The notes under the pieces: generated by a model | Told to the model about the DNA's origin: nothing | The model's database searches: none | The model's input: the letters and a program-made list of their open reading frames with translations, nothing else | In this document: positions 48,878 to 56,219 of the stretch, piece by piece | How positions within the stretch are numbered: the first letter of the stretch is position 1 | Layout of the letters: every line of letters begins with the position of its first letter | Assembly: GCA_963794605.1 (NCBI GenBank) | Contig: CAWCEN010000006.1 | Coordinates: 62,001 to 126,000, forward strand | Reading direction: 5' to 3' | Origin: VAXT01 sp963794605 | GTDB lineage: Bacteria; Actinomycetota; Thermoleophilia; Gaiellales; Gaiellaceae | DNA length: 64,000 bases | Translations under genes and position numbers: made by a program

Positions 48878-49486
48878 TTATTCGTTCGTCGGGAGCGGCG
48901 GCGTCCAGCGAGGCATCCAGTAGTTCACGAGCCAGTGCTTCTGTTCGCCCTGGCCGCGGGGAACGAGCCCCAACTGGAACGCGACGGGCCGCATGTTCAG
49001 CTTCTCCGGCGCCGAGACGCCGACCTCCAGCAGGATCTCCCTCGTCGACGCGTAGTCGAGGAAGTACTGCGTCGTATCCACGTTCTCAATTGGATACGGA
49101 ACGATCGGGAGCGCTTTCGCGTGCGACCACTGCTTGAACGTGTAGCCCTGCTTCATCGAGGGCGCGACCACATTCCAGGACTGGTCGAGGTGCTTCCGTG
49201 CGACCGCGGTCGCGAGGAACGTGCGAATCGTCGACCGCACTTCCGGATCGAGCTCCTCGAACTTCTTGACCTGCACGCCGCTTGCGTTCGTCAGCGGCTG
49301 GCTCTTCGCCGGTAGCTTCGGGACGAACCCAGAGTCCGGCTTGACGCTCGTCGGGTCGTTGCCCGGGACGAGCTTGATCAGGAGAACCCCGACGCCGGCC
49401 GCGAGCACGATCGCGCTGAACCACATCAGGTAGCGGTTGAATCGGGCTGAGGAAAGCGCGGACTGGAAGACGCTCATCGGCTTCAA
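48878..49486 (-). CDS. Single-pass membrane protein of unknown function
   Basis: A 202-residue protein with one membrane helix near the N-terminus (YLMWFSAIVLAAGVGVLLIKLV) and an exported domain. Conserved-looking features are FEELDPEVRSTIRTFLATAVARKHLDQSWNVVAPSM and a C-terminal WLVNYWMPRWTPPLP. The pattern resembles actinobacterial envelope proteins of unknown function with an NTF2-like fold; this is uncertain. It is divergent from the ATP synthase operon. Confidence 0.7.
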   Translation of the reverse strand: MKPMSVFQSALSSARFNRYLMWFSAIVLAAGVGVLLIKLVPGNDPTSVKPDSGFVPKLPAKSQPLTNASGVQVKKFEELDPEVRSTIRTFLATAVARKHLDQSWNVVAPSMKQGYTFKQWSHAKALPIVPYPIENVDTTQYFLDYASTREILLEVGVSAPEKLNMRPVAFQLGLVPRGQGEQKHWLVNYWMPRWTPPLPTNE

Positions 49487-49628
49487 ACAGAGTAGACGCT
49501 GAGACTAGCGGATTGTTAGCGGGGCATTCGAGGTAGTTCTCAGGCGGTCGCCAGACCAGCGACTGAACGGGTACAAGGTTAGCCCGTTTTCCCCAAGCCA
49601 TGCGGTTTTCGGCTGTTACAAAGTTTGT

Positions 49629-49634
49629 TATGCT
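49629..49634 (+). promoter_or_regulatory. Leaderless promoter (-10 TATGCT) of the ATP synthase operon
   Basis: TATGCT ends 8 nt before the ATG at 49643. A weak -35 (TTTTCG, 49606-49611) lies 17 bp upstream. This would give an almost leaderless atp mRNA starting at the AtpZ-like gene. Confidence 0.5.
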
Positions 49635-49642
49635 CGCGGCGG

Positions 49643-49846
49643 ATGGAGCCTTCGCATCCCCCGAAGTTTCAGCCCGCGGGGGCGGGGGCCCTTCTCATCG
49701 GCACGACCGCTGGCTCGGTCGGCGCAGGTGCGCTCATTGGTTGGGGAGCCGGCTCGGCCGCGATCGGAGCACTCGTCGGAGCCGTGATCGGGATTCCGGC
49801 CGGGATCTTCGTCGTCTATCGCCGCTACCGGGACTACCTCACTTGA
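49643..49846 (+). CDS. AtpZ/AtpI-like small membrane protein
   Basis: A 67-residue protein with two glycine-rich hydrophobic segments (AGALLIGTTAGSVGAGALIGWGAG and AIGALVGAVIGIPAGIFVVY) ending in RRYRDYL. Size, glycine zipper and position first in the atp operon match AtpZ/AtpQ-like accessory proteins, thought to help in ion or Mg2+ handling and assembly. An earlier in-frame ATG at 49625 overlaps the -10 element and is rejected. The stop overlaps the next TTG start. Confidence 0.72.
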   Translation: MEPSHPPKFQPAGAGALLIGTTAGSVGAGALIGWGAGSAAIGALVGAVIGIPAGIFVVYRRYRDYLT

Positions 49847-50229
49847 CCGCCGCCGTCACCAGCCCTCGCCCGGCGCCGCACGTCCTCCTGCCCGTGATCG
49901 CTGGGACCGTCCTGATCGCGCTCGCACTGCCGATCTTCCTCGTCGCCGGCTGGCCGCTCGACGGGTGGGTGATCGCCGCGACGCTGTGGGTTGCGAGCCA
50001 GCTGTTCGGCTACCTGCTCGTGCGCCTGCGCTCGGATGGGAACCTGACCGCGTCCGGGGTCGCAGCCGTCGGGATGATGACGCGCGCGATCGTCGTGATG
50101 GGCGTGATTTTCGTTGTCGCTCTCTCCGATCCGTGGGTCGGTCTCGCCGCCGCACTCACGTACGCGCTGGCGTACACGGTCGAGTTGATCCTTTCGCTCG
50201 TCTCGTACTTCGGGAACCCGCCGCTGTGA
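49843..50229 (+). CDS. ATP synthase subunit I-like membrane protein
   Basis: A 128-residue protein with four membrane helices (PVIAGTVLIALALPIFLVAG, VIAATLWVASQLFGYLLV, VAAVGMMTRAIVVMGVIFVV, LAAALTYALAYTVELILSL). Topology and position just before atpB match AtpI, the c-ring assembly chaperone. A TTG start overlaps the preceding stop (TTGA) and its own stop overlaps the atpB GTG (GTGA). Confidence 0.75.
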   Translation: MTAAVTSPRPAPHVLLPVIAGTVLIALALPIFLVAGWPLDGWVIAATLWVASQLFGYLLVRLRSDGNLTASGVAAVGMMTRAIVVMGVIFVVALSDPWVGLAAALTYALAYTVELILSLVSYFGNPPL

Positions 50230-51077
50230 GACGCGCGTTCCTCGCCATCTCCCTGCTGGCGTTGGCGCTTCCGGGCCAGGCTTTGGCCCGCGGTGACTTC
50301 GACCCCACGACGGAGTTCGAGCAACACGAGTGGGTCCCGATCCACATCGGCCCACTCGACCTGTCGATCACGAAAGCCGTCGTCTACCTGATGCTCGCGT
50401 CGGTACTGACGATCGCGCTCGGGATCCTGCTCATGCGCTGGCGCCTGTCCGTGGAGCCGGACACGCGGCAGACGTTCGGCGAGACGATCTACGACGTCGC
50501 CCAGACCCAGATCGCCGAGCAGGGCCTACCCTCGAAGGCGATCCACCTCTGGTTCCCGTACGTCGCGACGCTCTTTCTCTTCATCTTCGTGATCAACCTG
50601 ATCGGGTTCGTCCCGCTGCCGCTGACGGGCGAGACCTACCACGGCTTCCCGGTGTGGGGCATCTACGCCGCAACCTCTTCGCTGTCAGTGACCCTGTCGC
50701 TCGCGTTGCTCACGTTCGTCTTCACGCACTTCGAGGGCATCCGCTGGAACGGGCCGGTGCGCTACTTCAAGAGCTGGATCCCCGACGCTCCGAAGGGCCT
50801 GCTCGTGCTGATCGTGCCGCTCGAGATTCTCGGCCAGATCATGCGCCTGATCTCACTCAGCGTCCGTCTGTTCGCGAACATGCTCGCGGGCCACATCCTG
50901 ATCCTCACCTTCCTCGGCTTGATCTTCATCTTCCAGACCCTGGCGCTGCTCTTCGTCCTGGTTCCGGCGACGGTCTTCTACATCTTCGAGGTCGTTATCG
51001 TCGTCGGCATCCAGGCGTTCATCTTCGCCACCCTGTCCGCCATCTACATCGGCTCGGCGATCGAGCCCCAACACTAA
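50226..51077 (+). CDS. atpB: ATP synthase F0 subunit a
   Basis: A 283-residue subunit a with five to six membrane helices. The essential Arg is in LISLSVRLFANMLAGH. An unusual signal-peptide-like N-terminus (RAFLAISLLALALPGQALA) precedes the first mature helix, as seen in some actinobacterial and chloroplast homologues. It forms the proton half-channels against the c-ring. GTG start overlapping the atpI-like stop. Confidence 0.96.
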   Translation: MRRAFLAISLLALALPGQALARGDFDPTTEFEQHEWVPIHIGPLDLSITKAVVYLMLASVLTIALGILLMRWRLSVEPDTRQTFGETIYDVAQTQIAEQGLPSKAIHLWFPYVATLFLFIFVINLIGFVPLPLTGETYHGFPVWGIYAATSSLSVTLSLALLTFVFTHFEGIRWNGPVRYFKSWIPDAPKGLLVLIVPLEILGQIMRLISLSVRLFANMLAGHILILTFLGLIFIFQTLALLFVLVPATVFYIFEVVIVVGIQAFIFATLSAIYIGSAIEPQH

Positions 51078-51087
51078 GGAGGAGCAC

Positions 51088-51351
51088 GTGCTCGCAACGA
51101 TCCTTGCAGCGACGTCCGGAGACGTCACGAAGGCCGGCAAGGCGATCGGCATCGCGCTCGGCGTCGGGCTCGGTTCCGCGGGCGCCGGCGTCGGCATCGG
51201 CCTGATCTTCTCGTCGATGATCCAGTCAGTCGCCCGGCAACCGGAGCTCCGCGGTGAGTTGACCGGCATCCAGTGGCTCGGCTTCGCGCTCACCGAGGCG
51301 GTCGTGTTCTACGGCCTGCTCGGCTCGATCCTCGCGTTCGTCCTGGTCTAG
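51088..51351 (+). CDS. atpE: ATP synthase F0 subunit c
   Basis: An 87-residue hairpin with GVGLGSAGAGVGIGLIF in helix 1, the polar loop RQPEL and the ion-binding Glu70 in FALTEAVVFYGLL. The Na+-type Gln in helix 1 is absent, so protons are the likely coupling ion. GTG start with GGAGGA upstream, 10 nt after atpB. Confidence 0.96.
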   Translation: MLATILAATSGDVTKAGKAIGIALGVGLGSAGAGVGIGLIFSSMIQSVARQPELRGELTGIQWLGFALTEAVVFYGLLGSILAFVLV

Positions 51352-51885
51352 ATGGTTCCGGTCGCAACAAATCCGCTCATCCAGGTCACGCCCGGGCTGA
51401 TGATCTGGACGATCGTCTGCTTCCTGATCACGTTCTACGTGCTCAAGAAGTTCGCGTTCAGCCGGATCCAGGGCTTGATCGACGAGCGCCGCAAGCGGAT
51501 CCGCGAAGCGCTCGACGAGGCCGACCGGGCCCGCACCGAAGCCCAGAAACTCGTCGAGGAGCACAGGGCGACGATGGCCCAGGCCCGCGGTCAGGCGGAA
51601 GAGATCCTCGCCGAAGCGAGGAAGGTCGCCGAGTCGCAGAAACGGCGCCTGCGCGACGAGCTCGAGGAGGACCGCCAGCGCCGGCTCGAGGAGACCTCGC
51701 GCCAGATCGAAGCCGAGACCGCCCGCGCCCTGCAGGCGATCCGCTCCGAGGTCGCCGACCTGACAGTGATTGCGACTCAGAAGGTGACCGGCAAGGTGCT
51801 CGACGCGGCCGACCACAAGCGGCTGATCGACGAGGCGATCGGGGAGCTCGACTTCTCGGCGCTGCAACAGGGGAGCCCCAACTAG
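51352..51885 (+). CDS. atpF: ATP synthase F0 subunit b
   Basis: A 177-residue subunit: one N-terminal membrane helix (MIWTIVCFLITFYVLKKFAF) then a long charged coiled coil (RRKRIREALDEADRARTEAQ...). It forms the peripheral stalk. The ATG directly abuts the atpE stop. Confidence 0.95.
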   Translation: MVPVATNPLIQVTPGLMIWTIVCFLITFYVLKKFAFSRIQGLIDERRKRIREALDEADRARTEAQKLVEEHRATMAQARGQAEEILAEARKVAESQKRRLRDELEEDRQRRLEETSRQIEAETARALQAIRSEVADLTVIATQKVTGKVLDAADHKRLIDEAIGELDFSALQQGSPN

Positions 51886-51889
51886 CCCC

Positions 51890-52426
51890 ATGGCCGTCGT
51901 CGCACGTACCTACGCGCGGGCGCTCTTCGAGGCGGCGAAGGACGAGGGCCGCATCGAACCGGTGCGCGACGAGCTGGCGACGTTCGTCCAGGCCGTCGAC
52001 GAGGTGCCCGAGCTGCGAGCCCTGATCCGGAATCCCGAGCTCGACCCACCGACGAAGGCGGCTGCCCTCGACGCCGTCCTCGAGGGCGCCGACGAGCTGA
52101 TCCGCAACTTCGTGCGCGTCGTCACCGAGAAGGGGCGCGCCGCCCAGCTCGACGAGATCGCGCGCGAGTACGAGGCGCTCGTCGCCGCGGAGGAGCAGAT
52201 CCTGAGCGTCGAGCTGACGACCGCGTACGAGCTGTCCGACGAAGACGCAGCGGCGATCGTCAAGCAGATCGAGCAGGCCTCAGGCCAACGCGTCGAGGCC
52301 GCGCGCAGCGTCGACCCTGACCTGATCGGAGGCCTCGTCCTCAAAGCCGGCTCGCTCGAGGTCGACTCGAGCGTCCGCGGCCGCCTCGAACGACTACGCA
52401 GGGATCTCGCGCACGCGTCTACCTAA
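51890..52426 (+). CDS. atpH: ATP synthase F1 subunit delta
   Basis: A 178-residue OSCP/delta subunit. N-terminal helical domain (VARTYARALFEAAKDEGR), ENFVRVV-like RNFVRVVTEKGRA, and C-terminal DPDLIGGLVLKAGS...SVRGRLERLRRDL. It joins F1 to the b stalk. The stop is followed by the duplicated atpA-like ribosome site. Confidence 0.96.
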   Translation: MAVVARTYARALFEAAKDEGRIEPVRDELATFVQAVDEVPELRALIRNPELDPPTKAAALDAVLEGADELIRNFVRVVTEKGRAAQLDEIAREYEALVAAEEQILSVELTTAYELSDEDAAAIVKQIEQASGQRVEAARSVDPDLIGGLVLKAGSLEVDSSVRGRLERLRRDLAHAST

Positions 52427-52429
52427 TAG

Positions 52430-52549
52430 AAGGAGCTCGTTTTGAAGATTCGTCCAAGCGCAAAGCGCTTGTCCCCGAGGCCAAGGGACTCGGGGACAAA
52501 GGCGCAGCGCCGACCTGTCAGTCTCTCCTCGAAAAGGAGTTTGCGTTGA
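52430..52549 (+). promoter_or_regulatory. atpA leader: duplicated AAGGAG-N6-TTGAAGATTCGTCC around three hairpins
   Basis: The atpA ribosome site and first 14 coding bases occur twice, at 52430-52455 and 52534-52559: AAGGAG, 6 nt, then TTGAAGATTCGTCC. Between them lie three perfect stems: AAGCGC-AAA-GCGCTT (52456-52470), GTCCCCGAG-N9-CTCGGGGAC (52471-52497) and GGCGC-A-GCGCC (52501-52511). A CGACCTGTCAGT segment matches the 72-bp repeats at 11 of 12 bases. This looks like an insertion with duplication and may set atpA translation. Confidence 0.7.
52442..52549 (+). CDS. 35-codon leader ORF ending on the atpA start
   Basis: TTG 52442, with its own AAGGAG 6 nt upstream, opens a 35-residue Arg/Lys/Ser-rich reading frame (MKIRPSAKRLSPRPRDSG..., ...SSKRSLR). 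Its TGA (52547-52549) overlaps the atpA TTG (52546-52548) as TTGA. The first five residues equal those of AtpA because the start region is duplicated. Whether a peptide matters, or only the coupling, is unknown. Confidence 0.45.
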   Translation: MKIRPSAKRLSPRPRDSGTKAQRRPVSLSSKRSLR

Positions 52550-54084
52550 AGATTCGTCCGGAAGAGATCACGTCGATCCTCCGCAAGCAGATCGAGGAGT
52601 ACGACGTCGAGACCGACCTCGCCGAGGTCGGCACCGTCCTCTCGGTCGGCGACGGAATCGCCCGAATCTACGGCCTCGAGTCCGCCGTCGCCTCGGAGAT
52701 GCTCGAGCTCGAGCACGGCGTCACCGGACTTGCGTTCAACCTCGAGGAGGACAACGTCGGGGCCGCTCTCTTCGGCGAATGGGAGCTGATCAAGGAAGGC
52801 GATTCGGCCAAGCGCACCGGCCGCGTCGCGAGCGTGCCGGTCGGCGATGCACTGATCGGCCGTATCGTCGACCCGCTCGGAAACCCGATCGACGGAGGCC
52901 CGCCAATCGAGACCGACGAGAGGCGGCCGCTCGAGTTCAAGGCGCCTGGAGTCGTCGACCGCCAGCCCGTGAAGGAGCCGCTCCAGACCGGGATCAAGGC
53001 GATCGACACGATGACGAACGTGGGCCGGGGCCAGCGCGAGCTGATCATCGGCGACCGCTCGACGGGCAAGACGGCGATCCTCGTCGACACGATCCTGAAC
53101 CAGCGCGGCGAGGACATGATCTGCATCTACGTCGCGATCGGCCAGAAGTCGTCGACCGTCGCCCAGGTCTACGAGCGGCTGAAGGAAGCCGGGGCGATGG
53201 AGTACACGATCATCGTCACCGCACCCGCGTCCGAGGCCGCGCCGATCAAGTGGATGGCGCCGTACGCGGGAGCTGCGATGGGCGAGCACTTCATGTTCGA
53301 CGGACGGCACGCGGTCTGCATGTACGACGACCTCTCGAAGCACGCCGACGCATACCGGCAGATGTCGCTCCTCCTGCGGCGCCCGCCCGGCCGCGAGGCT
53401 TTCCCCGGCGACGTCTTCTACCTCCACTCGCGACTGCTCGAGCGCGCCTGCAAGCTCTCCGACGAGCGCGGCGCCGGGTCGCTGACCGCGTTGCCGATCA
53501 TCGAGACCCAGGCCGGCGACATCGCCGCGTACATCCCGACGAACGTGATCTCGATCACCGACGGCCAGATCTTCCTCGAAGCCGACCTCTTCTTCTCGGG
53601 CGTTCGTCCGGCCGTCAATGTCGGCCGCTCGGTCTCGCGCGTGGGCGCGAGCGCACAGACGAAGGCGATGAAGAAGGTCGCGGGCCGCCTTCGGCTGGAG
53701 CTCTCCCAGTACCGCGAGCTCGAGGCGTTCGCGCAGTTCGGCTCGGAGCTCGATCCGGCGACCCAGGCCTCGCTCGCCCGCGGGGAGCGGATGGTCGCGA
53801 CGCTGAACCAGCCGCAGTACGCGCCGTGGCCGATGGAGGAGCAGGTGATCGCGATCTACGCCGGGATCAACGGCTTCCTCGACGACGTTCCCGTGCAGGA
53901 CGTCCCGCGCTTCCAGGACGAGCTCCGCGAGTACCTGCGCACCGAGGGCGGGGTCTACGACGAGATCGCCAAGACCGGCGATTTGTCAGACGAGCTCGCC
54001 GAGAAGCTGAGCGCGGCGATCGAGAAGTTCAAGCAGGGCTTCAACACCTCCGACGAGCCGGCTCTCGCGGGGGCAGCAAGTTAA
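52546..54084 (+). CDS. atpA: ATP synthase F1 subunit alpha
   Basis: A 512-residue alpha subunit. P-loop GDRSTGKT at 169-176, and the PAVNVGRSVSRVG signature near 360. It forms the non-catalytic nucleotide sites of F1. TTG start with AAGGAG 6 nt upstream. It lies downstream of the unusual duplicated leader; the gene itself appears full length. Confidence 0.97.
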   Translation: MKIRPEEITSILRKQIEEYDVETDLAEVGTVLSVGDGIARIYGLESAVASEMLELEHGVTGLAFNLEEDNVGAALFGEWELIKEGDSAKRTGRVASVPVGDALIGRIVDPLGNPIDGGPPIETDERRPLEFKAPGVVDRQPVKEPLQTGIKAIDTMTNVGRGQRELIIGDRSTGKTAILVDTILNQRGEDMICIYVAIGQKSSTVAQVYERLKEAGAMEYTIIVTAPASEAAPIKWMAPYAGAAMGEHFMFDGRHAVCMYDDLSKHADAYRQMSLLLRRPPGREAFPGDVFYLHSRLLERACKLSDERGAGSLTALPIIETQAGDIAAYIPTNVISITDGQIFLEADLFFSGVRPAVNVGRSVSRVGASAQTKAMKKVAGRLRLELSQYRELEAFAQFGSELDPATQASLARGERMVATLNQPQYAPWPMEEQVIAIYAGINGFLDDVPVQDVPRFQDELREYLRTEGGVYDEIAKTGDLSDELAEKLSAAIEKFKQGFNTSDEPALAGAAS

Positions 54085-54093
54085 TCCAACGGC

Positions 54094-54981
54094 ATGGCGT
54101 CCGTTCAAGACATCAAGCGCCGCGTCCGCTCCGTTCAGAACACGAGCAAGATCACCCGCGCGATGGAGCTCGTCGCAGCCGCGAAGCTGAGGCGGGCCCA
54201 GACCCGGATCGAGGCGATGCGCCCGTACGCGCAGCGCATGCAGGAGCTGATGGTTGGTGTCGCGCGCGCGAGCACCTCGCTCCAGGGCCTCCCGCTACTC
54301 CAGCGGCGGGACGTCCGCAAGACGGCGATCCTCCCGCTGACCGGCGACCGCGGCCTGGCCGGCGCCTTCAACGCGCAGGTCCTCCGCGAGGCGTTCGCCA
54401 TCGAGCGGGGACTGCGCGGAGAAAACGTGGAGCCCACGTGGCTCGTCTCGGGCAAGAAGGGCGCATCGACGCTCCGCTTCCGCAGGTACGAGGTCGGCCA
54501 GGCGTGGACCGGCTTCAGCGACAGCCCGCGCTACGCGGACGCCCAGGCGATCGCGCACCGCATCTCAGAGCTCTACTCGGCCCAGGAGGTCGACCGCGTC
54601 GTCGTCATTTACAACCACTTCGAGTCCGCGCTCACCCAGCGGGTCGTCGCGCAGGACGTCCTGCCGATCCCGGAGTCGCTCCTCGAGGGCGGCGAGGACG
54701 AAGACGCGCAGGCGCTGCTCGGTGACTTCATCTACGAGCCCGAGCCGGAGCAGATCCTCGAGCGCCTGCTGCCCGTCTACGTCGAGACCGAGCTCTACCG
54801 CGCGCTCCTCGAGTCCGCCGCATCCGAGCAGGGCGCGCGGATGACCGCGATGCGGAACGCGTCGAAGAACGCCGGCGAGCTGATCGAGAGCCTGACGCTG
54901 CAGATGAACCGGGCCCGCCAGGCCGAGATCACCCAGGAGATTTTGGAAGTGGTTGCCGGCGCCGACGCACTGACCGCCTAA
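54094..54981 (+). CDS. atpG: ATP synthase F1 subunit gamma
   Basis: A 295-residue gamma subunit. N-terminal helix (SVQDIKRRVRSVQNTSKITRAMELVAAAKL), Rossmann-like middle (LTGDRGLAGAFNAQV) and C-terminal helix ending ARQAEITQEILEVVAGADAL. It is the rotor shaft. This is the last atp gene of the first half; atpD follows only 7.3 kb later. Confidence 0.96.
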   Translation: MASVQDIKRRVRSVQNTSKITRAMELVAAAKLRRAQTRIEAMRPYAQRMQELMVGVARASTSLQGLPLLQRRDVRKTAILPLTGDRGLAGAFNAQVLREAFAIERGLRGENVEPTWLVSGKKGASTLRFRRYEVGQAWTGFSDSPRYADAQAIAHRISELYSAQEVDRVVVIYNHFESALTQRVVAQDVLPIPESLLEGGEDEDAQALLGDFIYEPEPEQILERLLPVYVETELYRALLESAASEQGARMTAMRNASKNAGELIESLTLQMNRARQAEITQEILEVVAGADALTA

Positions 54982-54994
54982 CCACCAACTTTTT

Positions 54995-55017
54995 CGCGCG
55001 CGCGCGCGTCATATACT
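54995..55017 (+). promoter_or_regulatory. Promoter of the oligopeptide transporter operon with a CG-repeat spacer
   Basis: TATACT (55012-55017) lies 11 bp before the ATG at 55029. The expected -35 area is only CTTTTT (54989-54994). The 17-bp spacer contains (CG)7 at 54995-55008, an alternating tract with Z-DNA potential. There is no Shine-Dalgarno, so a near-leaderless mRNA is likely. Confidence 0.55.
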
Positions 55018-55028
55018 TCAGCGCCTCG

Positions 55029-56090
55029 ATGTCCCAGCACGAACAAGACCAGGTCGTCGTCTCCGGTGCCGCCGGCCTCGGCGCTGCGATCGCGACCGAG
55101 TCCGGAGGTGAGCTCGAGCTCGAGGCGGTAAAGGCGCGTGGCTACTGGGAGCTCGTCTGGATTCGCTTCAGGCGCGACAAGGTCGCGATCGCCAGCGCGT
55201 TCTTCATCGTCCTCCTGCTCCTCACCGCCTTCGTCGGCGCGCCTCTGGCCAAGCACTACGTCGGGCATGGGCCGAACGACATTTTCGCGGCGGTTCCGGC
55301 GGTCGTCGAGATTCCGAGCCTGCTGCCGGCGGGTCCCATGACGCATTTCGTGAATCCGTACACCGGTGGTCACGACGTGATGGTCCTAGGTGCGGCGAAC
55401 AGGCTCGGCCAGGACGAATTTCTGCGCCTCCTGTACGGGGCACGAGTCTCGCTCGAGGTCGCCCTCCTCTCGACGATCGGGGTGATGATCATCGGGGTGA
55501 TACTCGGCGCGTCTGCGGGCTACTTCCGTGGGACGACCGACACCGTCATCTCGCGACTCACGGAGATCACGATGGCGTTCCCGCTGCTGCTGTTCGTGAT
55601 CGCTCTCGCGGCCACGGTCGGTCCGCGGCTGAACGAGATCACGCTCGGGGTCTTCCCCCAAGGGGTGGTCACGCTCGTTCTGATCTTCAGCATCTTCGGC
55701 TGGTTCTATCCGGCGAGGATCATGCGCGCGCAAGTGCTCTCGATCCGCGAGAAGGAGTACGTGGAGGCCGCGAGGATGATCGGAGCGAGCGACGCGAGGA
55801 TCATCCGCTCCCACGTCCTTCCGCACCTGATCGCGCCGATGATCGTCTATTCGACGCTGATCGTGGCCAGCTACGTTCTGTTCGAGGCCGGTCTGTCGTT
55901 CCTCGGCGTCGGCATCCCAATCGATGTCCCCAGCTGGGGCAATCTCCTCTCGACTGCGCCCGAGTACTACACGACGCGGCCGCTGCTCATGGTCTGGCCC
56001 GGCCTGGCCGTGCTGTTGACCACGCTGGCGTTCAACCTGCTCGGCGACGGCCTCAGGGACGCGTTCGATCCGCGCTCCTCGGGCCGCTAA
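55029..56090 (+). CDS. Oligopeptide/dipeptide ABC transporter permease (DppC/OppC type)
   Basis: A 353-residue permease with an N-terminal cytosolic tail of about 45 residues, six membrane helices and a large loop between the first two (about 75-145). The EAA loop is EYVEAARMIGASDARIIRSHVLPH. The C-terminus SWGNLLSTAPEYY...LNLLGDGLRDAFDPR is typical of DppC. It pairs with the DppB-type permease at 58008. It is first in the cluster, a permuted order (C-A-B-D-F). Confidence 0.93.
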   Translation: MSQHEQDQVVVSGAAGLGAAIATESGGELELEAVKARGYWELVWIRFRRDKVAIASAFFIVLLLLTAFVGAPLAKHYVGHGPNDIFAAVPAVVEIPSLLPAGPMTHFVNPYTGGHDVMVLGAANRLGQDEFLRLLYGARVSLEVALLSTIGVMIIGVILGASAGYFRGTTDTVISRLTEITMAFPLLLFVIALAATVGPRLNEITLGVFPQGVVTLVLIFSIFGWFYPARIMRAQVLSIREKEYVEAARMIGASDARIIRSHVLPHLIAPMIVYSTLIVASYVLFEAGLSFLGVGIPIDVPSWGNLLSTAPEYYTTRPLLMVWPGLAVLLTTLAFNLLGDGLRDAFDPRSSGR

Positions 56091-56219
56091 GCCGGCCGAT
56101 TCCAGCTCGTTAGCGGCGCGAACTAACCAAACCTCGCGAACGGCGTCTCAAGCTGTGGACGGGGAGAGGCCCGTCCCGAGTCGGGGCAGCCCTGGCTCGA
56201 GTTCACGGAAAGGAGAAAC

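Noticed and set aside
49625..49642. ATG 49625 as the start of the AtpZ-like gene
   Set aside because: It overlaps the TATGCT -10 element; the ATG at 49643 lies 8 nt after it and fits the window's leaderless pattern.
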